64,000 bases of DNA from DASVHS01 sp038244815 (lineage in GTDB: Bacteria; Acidobacteriota; Thermoanaerobaculia; Gp7-AA8), in contig JBBRTB010000017.1 in the NCBI GenBank assembly GCA_038244815.1, positions 1 to 64,000 on the forward strand, read 5' to 3'. Under the pieces are notes generated by a model. It was not told where the DNA came from. It saw only the letters and a list, made by a program, of their open reading frames with translations, and made no database searches. Shown here in pieces: positions 50,833-60,071 of this stretch (position 1 is the stretch's first letter; the number at the start of each line of letters is the position of its first letter). Position numbers and translations under genes: made by a program.

Positions 50833-51360
50833 TTGTCAGCAATCAAACTTGGTTTCAAAGTCGGTGAGAAGCTTGTTTACCCGAATCACGGAGTGACCGT
50901 TGTCGAGCAGATCGGCGGCGCGCCGGTGTTCGGTACCGACGATACGTATTACCACCTTCGGCTCCTGGCGAACAATTCTCGCCTCATGGTGCCGATCGGT
51001 AACATCGATCGCGTCGGGCTTCGCCGGCTGTATCAGCAGAAGGAGATCAAAGGTCTTCTGAGCCTGCTGGAGCAGCGCGTGGCGAAGAGTCACACTGACT
51101 GGAAAGGCCGTTATCGCGAGAACCTGGAGAAGATGAAAACAGGTCGTCTCGAGGACGTCGCCGAGGTTCTGAAGAATCTCAACGAAGTCTCCAAGAAGAA
51201 GAGCCTGTCGTTCCGCGAGAAAAAGATGTACGACCGGGCCAAGTACCTGATCGTCTCGGAAGTGGCGATCGTCAAGGGCATCCCGGAGATGGAAGCGGAG
51301 AAGGTGATCGAGAAGGCCCTCGACAAATCCCTCAATCCGCTCACGGCGCTCAATCACTAA
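50833..51360 (+). CDS. carD: CarD-family transcriptional regulator
   Basis: A 175-residue protein. The N-terminal RNA-polymerase interacting domain has FKVGEKLVYPNHGVTVVEQI and YYHLRLLANNSRLMVPIGNID, as in CarD/CdnL. The C-terminal helical domain (about 75-175) has KEIKGLLSLLEQRV and SLSFREKKMYDRAKYLIVSE. CarD binds the polymerase beta subunit and stabilises open complexes at rRNA and other promoters. The start is TTG 50833, with AAAGGAGC seven bases upstream. It has its own strong promoter and a terminator, so it is a single-gene unit expressed at high level. Confidence 0.93.
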   Translation: MSAIKLGFKVGEKLVYPNHGVTVVEQIGGAPVFGTDDTYYHLRLLANNSRLMVPIGNIDRVGLRRLYQQKEIKGLLSLLEQRVAKSHTDWKGRYRENLEKMKTGRLEDVAEVLKNLNEVSKKKSLSFREKKMYDRAKYLIVSEVAIVKGIPEMEAEKVIEKALDKSLNPLTALNH

Positions 51361-51388
51361 GCGCTCGGAAAAAGAATGTTCTCGGAAG

Positions 51389-51418
51389 ACGCCGCCCTCG
51401 GAAGGGGCGGCGTTTTTT
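51389..51418 (+). terminator. Rho-independent terminator after carD
   Basis: The stem ACGCCGCCC pairs perfectly with GGGCGGCGT across the loop TCGGAAG, followed by TTTTTT. It lies 29 bases after the carD stop and just before lipA. It is the only textbook terminator I found in the window. Confidence 0.88.
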
Positions 51419-51430
51419 GTTTGTGCTAAC

Positions 51431-52318
51431 GTGGATTTGGTGACTCGAGAGCGCCTCCCGGATTGGATCCGTGAAAAGAAAATCAACCTGGCCAGCCTGC
51501 GCGAGGTCAAGATCCTGCTGCGCGAGAAATCGCTGCATTCGGTCTGCGAGTCGCTGGCCTGTCCGAACCGCTCGGAGTGCTTCTCCCGCGGCACCGCCAC
51601 GTTCATGATCCTCGGCGACGTCTGCACGAGATCGTGCGGCTTCTGCAACGTGACCACCGGCCGGCCCTACGCGCCGCCATCGCCCGAAGAGCCGCGAGCC
51701 GTCGCCGAAGCCGCGAGACAAATGGGACTTCGCCACGTCGTGGTCACGTGTGTGACACGCGACGATCTCGCCGACGGCGGTGCCCGGCAGTTCGCCGACA
51801 CCATTCGGGAGCTGCGCGTGGCTCTGCCCGATGCGGCGGTGGAAGTGCTGACGTCGGACTTCCGCGGAAACGCCGCGTCCGTGCGGACGGTTGTCGAAGC
51901 ACGTCCGGATTACTTCAACCACAACGTCGAAACCGTGCCGCGGCTCTACGATTTCGTGCGTCCAGGATCACGGTTCCAGCGCTCCCTCGGAGTGTTGTGC
52001 GAGGCCAAACGCATCGAGCCGTCGATCGTGACGAAGTCGGGACTGATGCTCGGCCTCGGCGAACGACGGGAAGAGGTCGTCGGCGTTTTGCGCGATCTGC
52101 GCGCGAGCGGCGTCGAGATCGTGACCATCGGTCAGTATCTGCAGCCGAAGCGGGAGAAGCTCGACGTCGTCGAATACATCCGGCCGTCGGTGTTCGCGGA
52201 GTACGAGCGGATCGGCGAAGAGATGGGATTCCGAGCCGTCTTCGCGGGACCGTTCGTGCGCAGCTCATACATGGCCGACGTCGTGGCCGGAGGCGTGTCG
52301 GAAGGCGTGGCGCCATGA
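51431..52318 (+). CDS. lipA: Lipoyl synthase
   Basis: A 295-residue radical SAM enzyme inserting sulfur into octanoyl groups. The N-terminal auxiliary cluster has CESLACPNRSEC (CxxxxCxxxxxC). The SAM motif is CTRSCGFC (CxxxCxxC), preceded by GTATFMILGD. The C-terminal RSSYMAD supplies the serine ligand RSSY. The start is GTG 51431, with GTG 51440 as alternative. lipB is not in the window. Its stop overlaps xerD by four bases. Confidence 0.94.
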   Translation: MDLVTRERLPDWIREKKINLASLREVKILLREKSLHSVCESLACPNRSECFSRGTATFMILGDVCTRSCGFCNVTTGRPYAPPSPEEPRAVAEAARQMGLRHVVVTCVTRDDLADGGARQFADTIRELRVALPDAAVEVLTSDFRGNAASVRTVVEARPDYFNHNVETVPRLYDFVRPGSRFQRSLGVLCEAKRIEPSIVTKSGLMLGLGERREEVVGVLRDLRASGVEIVTIGQYLQPKREKLDVVEYIRPSVFAEYERIGEEMGFRAVFAGPFVRSSYMADVVAGGVSEGVAP

Positions 52319-53238
52319 GACCGGGGACCGAGGACCAGAGACTGAGGACGCCGTTCTTCGTCACGTACCTTCCCGTCTATCTCGACTATCTGACGGTCGA
52401 GAAAGGGCTGGCCAGAAACTCGTTGTCCTCGTACGCGACCGATCTGCGGCGATTCGGTGAGCATCTGGCAGGTAAGGAGATCGCTCTGGAGCGAGTCGAG
52501 CGAATCGACATCGTCCGCTATTTCCAGGCCCTTCGAGGCGGCGGTATTTCCACCCGATCGGTGGCCCGTGCTCTCGCCGCCATCCGCGGGATGTTCCGGT
52601 TTCTCGTCGCCGAGCGGCACCTCCAGAGCGATCCGACCGAGAATCTCGAGAACCCCAAGCTGTGGACGACGTTGCCGAAGAGTCTGCAGCCGGCCGAGGT
52701 CGAGGCGCTGCTGGCAGCGCCGGACCGCAGCACCGCCGAAGGTCTGCGCGACGCGGCGATGCTCGATCTGCTGTACGCGACCGGGCTGCGCGTCTCCGAG
52801 CTGATTCACGTCAAGATCGAGGATCTGGTGATGGATGCGGGTTACCTGCGCACGTTCGGCAAAGGATCGAAGGAGCGCATCGTTCCCTTCGGTGACGCCG
52901 CGCGCGACGCCGTCGTCGCCTACATGGAACGCGGGCGGCCCGAGCTCGTCAAGCAGGCCGATCCGCATCTCTTCCTCTCCAACCGCGGTACGGCGATGTC
53001 CAGGCAGTCGTTCTGGATGAAGATCGCGAAGTACGGCCGAAAGGCGGGGATTTCGTCGGATATCTCCCCGCACGTCCTCCGGCATTCGTTCGCAACACAT
53101 CTCCTGGAGAACGGGGCGGACCTCAGAAGCGTCCAAATGATGCTTGGGCATTCCGATATCTCCACGACGCAGATCTACACTCACGTGTCGCGGGCGCGCC
53201 TCCAGCGGATGTACGAGCAGTACCATCCCAGGGCATAA
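52315..53238 (+). CDS. xerD: Site-specific tyrosine recombinase XerD-type
   Basis: A 307-residue integrase-family protein that resolves chromosome dimers. The N-terminal SAM-like domain is residues 15-100 (FVTYLPVYLDYLTVEKGLA, SSYATDLRRFGEHL). Catalytic residues are visible as Arg in ATGLRVSELI, Lys in GKGSKERIVP, HxxR in SPHVLRHSFATH, His in MLGHSDISTT, and the nucleophile Tyr in QIYTHVSRARL. The first twelve residues (MRPGTEDQRLRT) come from GGACCGAGGACC-like repeat DNA, suggesting an extended N-terminus. No dif-like site was identified in the window. XerC is an alternative name for this family. Confidence 0.92.
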   Translation: MRPGTEDQRLRTPFFVTYLPVYLDYLTVEKGLARNSLSSYATDLRRFGEHLAGKEIALERVERIDIVRYFQALRGGGISTRSVARALAAIRGMFRFLVAERHLQSDPTENLENPKLWTTLPKSLQPAEVEALLAAPDRSTAEGLRDAAMLDLLYATGLRVSELIHVKIEDLVMDAGYLRTFGKGSKERIVPFGDAARDAVVAYMERGRPELVKQADPHLFLSNRGTAMSRQSFWMKIAKYGRKAGISSDISPHVLRHSFATHLLENGADLRSVQMMLGHSDISTTQIYTHVSRARLQRMYEQYHPRA

Positions 53239-53263
53239 AGGGGCGCCGGACAGCGGTTGTCGC

Positions 53264-54004
53264 GTGCAAGTGAAGAAAATCGTCCTCATGGCTGCGGCTG
53301 TGCTCGCTCTGGCTCTGCCGGCGAGCGCGAGCATTGCCGTCTTCACGGACGGCCGGGCCATGAAGATCGCCGCCTACAAGGTCGACGACGACGTCGTTCA
53401 GTTGACGCTCACGAAGGGCGGCACCGTTTCGCTGCCGCTGCGCCGGATCGATCGCATCGTCGACGACGAGGTCGTCACGCCGGAAGCGGTGGCCGAAGTG
53501 AAGAAGATCGAGGAGCAGGGTGTCTTCCCGAAGCGGTCGTGGCGCTACGACGAGTCGAGCAAGCCGCTGTTCAAGACGAGATTCGACAAGCTGATCGACG
53601 AGGCTGCCAAACACTTCGATGTCGACGCGGCGCTCGTCTCCGCGGTGATCAAGGCGGAGTCGGACTTTAACCCGCGCGAAGTCTCGAACAAAGGCGCGCG
53701 CGGACTGATGCAGTTGATGCCGTCGACGGCCGAGCGGTTCGGCGTCACGAACTCGTTCGATCCCGTAGCGAACGTGTACGCCGGCACACGTTACCTGCGC
53801 TGGCTGCTGCAGACGTTCGATGGGAACGCCGACCTTGCGGTGGCGGCCTACAACGCCGGCGAGGGCAACGTGTGGAAATACAACGGCGTGCCGCCGTTCC
53901 GGGAGACGCTCACCTACATCCGCCGCATCGCCCGCCGGTTTTCGGGTCCTCGGTCCTCGGTCCTCGGTCCTCCGGTTCAGGACGTGAAGGCCACGGATCG
54001 CTGA
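53264..54004 (+). CDS. Exported lytic transglycosylase (SLT domain)
   Basis: A 246-residue protein with a signal peptide (KKIVLMAAAVLALALPASA), then a strand region with FTDGRAMKIAAYKV and VSLPLRRIDRIVDDEVV, then an SLT domain at about 110-225. The catalytic Glu is in SAVIKAESDFNPREVSNKGA, followed by GLMQLMPSTAERFGV and AVAAYNAGEGNVWKY. It cuts peptidoglycan glycans to 1,6-anhydro ends in the periplasm. The C-terminal residues GPRSSVLGPPV come from GGTCCTC repeat units. The GTG start at 53264 begins QVKKIV. It follows xerD in the same direction. Confidence 0.88.
   Translation: MQVKKIVLMAAAVLALALPASASIAVFTDGRAMKIAAYKVDDDVVQLTLTKGGTVSLPLRRIDRIVDDEVVTPEAVAEVKKIEEQGVFPKRSWRYDESSKPLFKTRFDKLIDEAAKHFDVDAALVSAVIKAESDFNPREVSNKGARGLMQLMPSTAERFGVTNSFDPVANVYAGTRYLRWLLQTFDGNADLAVAAYNAGEGNVWKYNGVPPFRETLTYIRRIARRFSGPRSSVLGPPVQDVKATDR
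53944..53974. repeat. GGTCCTC heptamer array in the C-terminus of the transglycosylase
   Basis: Four GGTCCTC units, slightly degenerate at the ends, encode the GPRSSVLGPP tail shortly before the stop. Relatives occur at 56536 and at the xerD start. Confidence 0.88.
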
Positions 54005-54013
54005 GACGGTTCC

Positions 54014-56017
54014 TCAATCGGAGCCGGCCGGCTGCGGAGCGGGCCGTTCGTTCAGCTCCGACGCGGGCTCGATCGTCGCCCGGAATTGCTCGAATCGCAG
54101 CACCATGACCGTGCGATCGTCATCGGCCGGGCGCGTCCCGGAGTGCCGGGCCACCGCGTCGAGAATCTGATCGCGAATCGCTGCCGGTGAGCGATCGGTC
54201 TGCTGCGCGAGCAATGCCTCCAGGTGATCGAAACCGAGCGGATCGCCGTTCTCGTTCTGCGCTTCGATGATGCCGTCCGAGAGATAGACGATGGTGTCGC
54301 CTTCCTGGAGGTCGAGCTCGACGGTGTGCGACACGATCGACTCGCGAACGCCGAGGGGCAGCGACGGTGACTCGATCGACAGAGGCGAAGGGTTGCCTTC
54401 GCGAAGCAGGTACGGATAGAGATGTCCGGCGTTGGTGTGACGGATGCGGCCGTTCTTCAGGTCGAAGATGGTGAAGGCCAGGGTCATGAAGGCCCGCCGC
54501 TCGGTGGAACGATAGACGAGCTGGTTGAGACGCTCGAAGATCGACTCTTCGTCGGCCCCTTCCTCGACGAGCGTGGTGATCGCCGCCTTGACCATGGCCA
54601 TGACCAGTCCGGTGGAAAGCCCGTGACCGGAGACGTCACCGATGGCCACGGCCAGCCGGTGTTTGTCGAGGTTGAACACGTCGTAGTAGTCGCCGCCGAT
54701 CGAGGCCGTCGGCTCGAAGTGTGCGGAGAACGAGACGCCGCCCATCTGCGGCCCTTCCTTCGGCAGAAGATTCCGCTGGATCGTCGCGGCGATGGCGATC
54801 TCGCTCTGCAGACGCTCCTTCTCGGCGACGCCGGCAAGAAGTGAGGCGATCGATGCGGTCATGCGGTCGAACGACTGCGCCATCTCGCCGAGCTGGTTGC
54901 TTGGCCGCATGCGGATGCGATACGAGAAATCGCCCCGCTCCACCGCCTTCGTGCCTTTCTCGATGCGGTTCACCGCCCGCGAGATCGAGAAGATCAGCAC
55001 GGCTGCGAAGGCCGCGGCGAACATGTAGATGACCATCAAAAGGACCACCAGCGAAAGGATGACCGTGCGCAGGATGTCGACGTAATGGCTGGCCGACGCG
55101 CCGAAATAGAATTGGAACAGGTTGCTGATGGGATTGAGGATGAACGTGACCAGATGGCGCTCGCGATCGGTCTTGCCCGTCTCCCACGTCGTCAGCGCCG
55201 TCAGATCGGCCCAAAGCACCTGCCGCGGCGACCAGCGCCGCAGCAGATTCGACATGGCATCGTCGGTATCGATGTTGTAGTCCTGATCGCGATCGCCCGT
55301 ATTGACGTGGATGTTTCCACGCTTCCCTTTCGTGCGCGCCTTCTCGTAGGTGATGATCATCCCGCCCTTGTCTTCGATCTGGCGCGCCCAGTTCTGGTCG
55401 AGAGGCTGCACGAAGACGACGCTTCGATTCTCGTTGGGGAACTGGCGCGAACTGACCAGATTCGGGACGTCGTTGCGCCACACCATTCCGCTGAATGTGG
55501 TTTTGCGCAGCCAGTCGGGCAGGTCGGCCCCGGACTTGTCCGCGCTGTCGTGGATCTCCATGCTCGGCAGCGCGTCGGCAGGCTTCCGGCCTGTCAGGCC
55601 GTACTCAGCGGCCCACGACTCCATCTGCCCCAGCGTGGCCTGCCGCTCACCGCGCAGCGCGGCGTGGCTCATCACCCCGGCGATCATGTAGCAGACCGCC
55701 AGCAGGAGGATGGTCATGAGCAGGAACGGCAGAACGCCGATCATCACGTAACTGAGAAAGAGCCTCCGCCCCACTCGCCAGAAGAGCCTGCGCAACGTCC
55801 ATCGGATGGCGATGGCCAGCCAGTACAGCGAGATGGCGATGACACCGAGCCAGGCGAAGAAGGCGATGAACGTGAAGAGCCCGGTCGGTATGTGCAGCCG
55901 GCGCAGCAGCGGAGCGCCGTTCTGATAGATGACGATGTAGCCGACGGCGAGCGCCCACGCAATGAGCGTGAGGCGTCCGGTATTCGGGCGCGGCGGCTGT
56001 GAGTCGCTGGTGGTCAT
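54014..56017 (-). CDS. RsbU/SpoIIE-type PP2C phosphatase with membrane sensor and HAMP
   Basis: A 667-residue sensor protein. Two N-terminal helices lie near residues 20-65 and another near 85-110 (FLSYVMIGVLPFLLMTILLL), then an extracytoplasmic region (about 110-310), another helix, and a HAMP domain (SRAVNRIEKGTKAVERGDFS). The C-terminal phosphatase has ATIQRNLLPKEGPQM, GGDYYDVFNL, GDVSGHGLSTGLVMA and LSDGIIEAQNENG, the metal-binding aspartates of SpoIIE/RsbU phosphatases. These act on anti-sigma-factor antagonists. No anti-anti-sigma gene is nearby, so the target is unknown. It is convergent with the transglycosylase. Confidence 0.9.
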   Translation of the reverse strand: MTTSDSQPPRPNTGRLTLIAWALAVGYIVIYQNGAPLLRRLHIPTGLFTFIAFFAWLGVIAISLYWLAIAIRWTLRRLFWRVGRRLFLSYVMIGVLPFLLMTILLLAVCYMIAGVMSHAALRGERQATLGQMESWAAEYGLTGRKPADALPSMEIHDSADKSGADLPDWLRKTTFSGMVWRNDVPNLVSSRQFPNENRSVVFVQPLDQNWARQIEDKGGMIITYEKARTKGKRGNIHVNTGDRDQDYNIDTDDAMSNLLRRWSPRQVLWADLTALTTWETGKTDRERHLVTFILNPISNLFQFYFGASASHYVDILRTVILSLVVLLMVIYMFAAAFAAVLIFSISRAVNRIEKGTKAVERGDFSYRIRMRPSNQLGEMAQSFDRMTASIASLLAGVAEKERLQSEIAIAATIQRNLLPKEGPQMGGVSFSAHFEPTASIGGDYYDVFNLDKHRLAVAIGDVSGHGLSTGLVMAMVKAAITTLVEEGADEESIFERLNQLVYRSTERRAFMTLAFTIFDLKNGRIRHTNAGHLYPYLLREGNPSPLSIESPSLPLGVRESIVSHTVELDLQEGDTIVYLSDGIIEAQNENGDPLGFDHLEALLAQQTDRSPAAIRDQILDAVARHSGTRPADDDRTVMVLRFEQFRATIEPASELNERPAPQPAGSD

Positions 56018-56127
56018 TCGTGCGGCACCGGTGACGCGTGACTCACTGCATATACGCAGATTCGCCACTCCGGTTCAAGACGGCGCCCGAAATACTTCAC
56101 CATTTCCGGCCGTTTTCCGGAAAGTCC

Positions 56128-56526
56128 ATGAAGAATCGATTGTCCGTCGCGCTGTGCCTGGCCATTTTCCTGTCGGTCGACGCCTCAGCCGCGTGCGTCA
56201 ACAAATTCACCCGCCGCTCCGAGGGACCGCGCAACGTCGTCACGATCCTGACGGGAGAATTGACGTTTCAGAGTGCGCAGACGCTCGCCAACGCGATCCG
56301 TGACGGCAAGGCAGACCCCGTCGCCTGGGTCAATGACTCGGGCAAGGTGATCGCGCAGCAATTCGGCGAGCTCAAGGTGGTGCGGCCCATGCCGGTGGGA
56401 TGCAACGGGAATCCGTCGGGAGTGATCCTGATCGTCGTCTTTCCGTCGGCGCAGTCACCCTCTCGAAAGATGCTGGTGAAGTTCGATCGAAAAACGACCG
56501 TGGCACTCGAGGAACAGTCGAATTAG
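56128..56526 (+). CDS. Small exported protein of unknown function
   Basis: A 132-residue protein with a signal peptide (MKNRLSVALCLAIFLSVDASA) and two cysteines in the mature part (CVNKFTRRSEGPRNVVTIL, MPVGCNGNPSG) that could form a disulfide. The rest is strand-rich (VVTILTGELTFQSAQTLANA, VILIVVFPS). ATG 56128 is chosen, as longer readings add residues antisense to the phosphatase promoter. I recognise no family. It is monocistronic and convergent with the enoyl-CoA hydratase, separated by a repeat array. Confidence 0.7.
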   Translation: MKNRLSVALCLAIFLSVDASAACVNKFTRRSEGPRNVVTILTGELTFQSAQTLANAIRDGKADPVAWVNDSGKVIAQQFGELKVVRPMPVGCNGNPSGVILIVVFPSAQSPSRKMLVKFDRKTTVALEEQSN

Positions 56527-56535
56527 GCTCTACTT

Positions 56536-56564
56536 CGGTCCGAGGACCGAGGACCGAGGACCGG
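56536..56564. repeat. GGTCCGAGGACC array between convergent genes
   Basis: CGGTCCGAGGACCGAGGACC continues into CGAGGACCGG, a run of 7-bp GGACCGA units that can form a hairpin between the unknown exported protein and the enoyl-CoA hydratase end. Confidence 0.85.
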
Positions 56565-56566
56565 TT

Positions 56567-57322
56567 CTAGGAATGCCGCCAGACGGGCTTCCTCTTGGCG
56601 AGGAACGCCTCGAGACCTTCGTTCGCGTCGCCGGTTTTCATCAGTTCTTCGAGGTAGAGACGCTCGACTTCGGCGAGTCGCTCGTCGAACCCGCTGCTTT
56701 CGGCCATGCGAAAGGCTTTCCTGGCGAATCGCAGCGATGATGCGCTTTGCCGGAAGATCCGCGCGAGCCAGGCTTCGCAGCGGCTGTCGAATTCGCTCTC
56801 GCCGAACACGGCGTTGACGAGCCCGGCGCGCTCGGCGGCCGCCGCGTCAATCGGATCGCCGGTAAGCAGCAGCTCCAGACCCTTTCGGGGCGCGAGCTGT
56901 CGCGAGAGTTGGTACGCCGCCACCGGGGGGAAAACACCGAGGTTGATCTCGGGCTGACCGAAGCGGGCGCGTTCGGAGGCCAGGACGAAGTCGCAGGCCA
57001 GAGCGAGCTCGCATCCGCCGCCGAGGGCCGGGCCACGAACGAGCGCCACGGTGACGAGGTCGAGCCGCGCCAGCATCCGGAAGCAGTCGTGGAACCGGCT
57101 CAGCATCGTGGCCACGCGGTCGCCGAGGTGGTCCTGAACGCTGGCCCCCGCGGAGAAAGCGCGCTCGCCGGTCGACGTGATGATCAGGCAATGGCGATCG
57201 TTGCGAACGCGCGAGAGGGCCTCGCCGAGCTCCTCGAGCATGGCCAGGTCGAGGATGTGCAGCGGCGGATCGTCGAGGGTGATCCTGTACGAATGGTCGT
57301 CGGAATCGAAGCGAATCTTCAT
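56567..57322 (-). CDS. Enoyl-CoA hydratase/isomerase family protein
   Basis: A 251-residue crotonase-fold enzyme. The oxyanion-hole blocks are ERAFSAGASVQDHLGD and ALVRGPALGGGCELALACDFV, with ARFGQPEINLGVFPP after, and AERAGLVNAVF near 160. The first catalytic Glu position is in GGGCELA and the second in PEINLGV. It hydrates or isomerises enoyl-CoA in fatty acid or aromatic breakdown. No partner thiolase is present. The start ATG 57322 overlaps the stop of the beta-propeller gene by four bases, an odd pairing with a secreted protein. Confidence 0.9.
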   Translation of the reverse strand: MKIRFDSDDHSYRITLDDPPLHILDLAMLEELGEALSRVRNDRHCLIITSTGERAFSAGASVQDHLGDRVATMLSRFHDCFRMLARLDLVTVALVRGPALGGGCELALACDFVLASERARFGQPEINLGVFPPVAAYQLSRQLAPRKGLELLLTGDPIDAAAAERAGLVNAVFGESEFDSRCEAWLARIFRQSASSLRFARKAFRMAESSGFDERLAEVERLYLEELMKTGDANEGLEAFLAKRKPVWRHS

Positions 57323-60039
57323 GGCACGCTGGCGTGGCGTTTCGGATTCTTCGCCGGGGTCGCGCGTGACCATACTTCAATCGAGTAGTCGGTGAAAATC
57401 AGGAAGCGGCCTCCGGAGAGCGCCATGGTGCGGATCGCTCCGGGAACGGTCACGCCGGAGGTCGCGCTCCATTGCGGAAAGGTGTAGCTCTCGGCGGCGG
57501 ACGAGCGGCCGGCGATCGTGACGCAGCCACCGTCGATGATGAGATCCGCCGATGCGGAGGGCGTCCGCGATGTGAGCTGTTCGCCGGTGCGCGCGAGCGA
57601 CGACTCGCTGTAGGCGTAGGCTTTGTCGCCGAGAAGCCATACGGTTCCGCTGCTGTAGGCGATGGCCACGGCGGCCACATCGTTGGTGCGCGACCTCAGG
57701 AGCGACGGATGAAGCGCATCCGAGACGTCGTACGCGCGGACTTCCGCGGGCAGATCGAGGATCGCGTCGAGGATCGCGTATGCGCTGGATCCGCTCGTGG
57801 TGACGTCGACGATCCCGCCGTCGATCGACGCCGAACGAACGAGCGACTGCGGGTCGAGAATGTCCGTGCGCTTCTCGCAGCCCGTGGTCGTGCAGCCGCG
57901 GGAGAAGGATACCCAGGGAGCACCGGCAACGACCCTGATGGAGGCCGGTGTGACGTCCGCTCCTTCGCTCAAGGCCTGGGCGCGGACGAGCGCGCCGGCG
58001 TTGCTGTACGCGCTGATGGTCTGGTTGCTCGACAGCGTGAAGAGTGTGGTGTCGGAGGCGGCGAGATCGATCACTCCCGGCGCCAGGATCGAGGTCAGCC
58101 ACCGCGGCGCCGGCGTCGAGCCGAGCTCGAAGACATCGATCACTCCTCCGTCGTAGAGATAGAGCCGCGATGCCGACGCGGCCGCTTTGCGGTAGTAGGC
58201 GTTGCCGGCCGTCTTGTTGATGAGCGACGGCAGCGACGCCGGTGCCGCGTAGTTCACCGACGCCAGACCAGACGCTGTGGCAATGCCGGCGACAGTGGAG
58301 TCCTGTGCGGCGTTGATCGCCACCGCCGAGTCCGGGATGAATATCTCTTTTTCCAGTTGTGCCGTGGCCATGTCCCACACGCGCAACTCGCTCTGGTCGG
58401 TGAGGGCGATGACCTTGCCGTTTGCAATCGCCAGGGCGATGACGATGGCGCTGTTCGAGCCGGCCAGGATCTTTTGTGCCCCGCCGGCGTCGACGATCGT
58501 GATCCCGCGAAACGTGAACAGCGCAGCCGCGGAGCCGCCGGCGGCGAGCGCGGTGGAGACTCCGGGGATGGTCGTGTCGAGCGGCGAGGCGCTCAGACTG
58601 CCGCTCCAGTAGTGGAGAGTGGTCGTCCCGTTCGCGTTGATCTCCGTCCCCGCGGTCGCCGTGCCGGAGTGCGCGAGCTGCGCCAGCGGCCCGGTGTTCG
58701 TGATCACGGCTGCGGGAGAGGGCGTGGCCTGCGACAGATCGACAGTCCACACGCTTCCGTCGCCGAGCAGCGCCACGGCGGTCGACGTACCGGAGAACCA
58801 GGCGCTCGAAAGCGAGGAGCGAAATGACGCGCTGCCGATGAGAACCGGGATGGTCGACCTCAGGGTCCAGAATTCCAGCGTCTGTCCGCTGGAGCTGAGG
58901 AGATAGTCGTTCGCGGCGTCGTGGAGTTTTTCGAAATTTGCGGACCACTGCCGCGCCAGGACCAGTCCGCCGGACGACGAGCGCGTCATCTCCTGAATGC
59001 CGCCGCTGACCCTTGCCGCGTACATCGCGGCCGGTGTGACCACGATCGAGCTGGTCGCTCCGATTCCATACGCGAGCAGCGGAAACGGCGGAGAGAACCG
59101 TGAGATGTCATAGGTGGCCAGACCGCCGTCGCCGCCTGCGGCGTAGAGCCGGCCACTGGCCGTCTGCATCGACGTGATCCGATTCACGCTGCCCGCGGTC
59201 GGCGGCAGCTCGTCGTCGAACAGCTCCACGTAGTTCTGCGGCACGGTGACATCGAGGGCGCGGATCCGGCGATCGCCGCCCGAAACGAAGACGACGTTGG
59301 ATCCCGCGCCGGCGATGGAAGTGGCAGCGAAGGGAATCGTGCCCGCACTGATGGGCGAAGAACCGGAGAGGGCGAAGACCTCCGTGCTCACTCCGTCGCT
59401 GATGTAGAGCCGCGTTCCGATGGCGTGGATCGCCGACGAGCGCGGCAGCGAGGTCAGTGCGCCGCTCGTCTGCGGCGAGGAAGGAACGACGATCGAGAAA
59501 GCCTCTACGGAGGAGTCGCCGTCTGTCGCGTATAGCGTCGAGCCGATGAGCCCGAGCGACGTCACCGACGGGCTGCTCGTCGGAAATGCCGCGGGCGTCT
59601 GGCTCGGGTTCAGCGGATCGATCAGGTTGTATTCGATGATTCCGGACGTGGTAGCCGCGAACAATGCTCCCGTTTGCAGCAGAAGGTCGTTCAGTCCCGC
59701 CAGCGGGATGGTGCGCACCACGCGCAGCACCTTGCCACTATGCTGGATCACGGAGATGCCGTCGCTGCCGCCCGCGTAAGCGATCCCGTTCGAGGCGCGG
59801 ACAATGCGAGTCAGCCCGGGAGCGCCGGTGGATCCGATGAGCCGCGGCGGATCGACGGAGCGATCGTACAACTGTACGCCGTAGCCGGTGGCCATCCAGA
59901 GATCGCTTCCGTCGATGGAGAGGTCGAAAGCCGATGCCCGGTACTCACCGCTGAAGAGCTGGTGGTAGTCGCATTGGGAAAAGGCGGTGGTGGTGACGAA
60001 GAGGAATGTGGAGAGAACCGCGATCACCCGCCCGACCAT
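57319..60039 (-). CDS. Large exported beta-propeller protein
   Basis: A 906-residue secreted protein with a signal peptide (VIAVLSTFLFVTTTAFSQ). The mature part consists of repeated four-strand units with DLSIDGSDLWMATGYGVQLY, TRIVRASNGIAYAGGSDGIS and GLIGSTLYATDGDSSVEAFS near the N-terminus and similar ones throughout, resembling LVIVD or NHL-type propeller blades. Two or more seven-bladed propellers are expected at this length. No enzyme motif is evident, so a binding or scaffold role is likely. ATG 60039 is chosen, because the earlier frame reads antisense of mutY. Confidence 0.78.
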   Translation of the reverse strand: MVGRVIAVLSTFLFVTTTAFSQCDYHQLFSGEYRASAFDLSIDGSDLWMATGYGVQLYDRSVDPPRLIGSTGAPGLTRIVRASNGIAYAGGSDGISVIQHSGKVLRVVRTIPLAGLNDLLLQTGALFAATTSGIIEYNLIDPLNPSQTPAAFPTSSPSVTSLGLIGSTLYATDGDSSVEAFSIVVPSSPQTSGALTSLPRSSAIHAIGTRLYISDGVSTEVFALSGSSPISAGTIPFAATSIAGAGSNVVFVSGGDRRIRALDVTVPQNYVELFDDELPPTAGSVNRITSMQTASGRLYAAGGDGGLATYDISRFSPPFPLLAYGIGATSSIVVTPAAMYAARVSGGIQEMTRSSSGGLVLARQWSANFEKLHDAANDYLLSSSGQTLEFWTLRSTIPVLIGSASFRSSLSSAWFSGTSTAVALLGDGSVWTVDLSQATPSPAAVITNTGPLAQLAHSGTATAGTEINANGTTTLHYWSGSLSASPLDTTIPGVSTALAAGGSAAALFTFRGITIVDAGGAQKILAGSNSAIVIALAIANGKVIALTDQSELRVWDMATAQLEKEIFIPDSAVAINAAQDSTVAGIATASGLASVNYAAPASLPSLINKTAGNAYYRKAAASASRLYLYDGGVIDVFELGSTPAPRWLTSILAPGVIDLAASDTTLFTLSSNQTISAYSNAGALVRAQALSEGADVTPASIRVVAGAPWVSFSRGCTTTGCEKRTDILDPQSLVRSASIDGGIVDVTTSGSSAYAILDAILDLPAEVRAYDVSDALHPSLLRSRTNDVAAVAIAYSSGTVWLLGDKAYAYSESSLARTGEQLTSRTPSASADLIIDGGCVTIAGRSSAAESYTFPQWSATSGVTVPGAIRTMALSGGRFLIFTDYSIEVWSRATPAKNPKRHASVP

Positions 60040-60071
60040 GGACGCAATGGTCGTGGGTCGTCGATTGCAGG

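Noticed and set aside
57472..58827. 451-codon frame antisense to the beta-propeller gene
   Set aside because: Arg/Gly/Val-rich translation with no motif. The opposite frame has a signal peptide and repeat blades.
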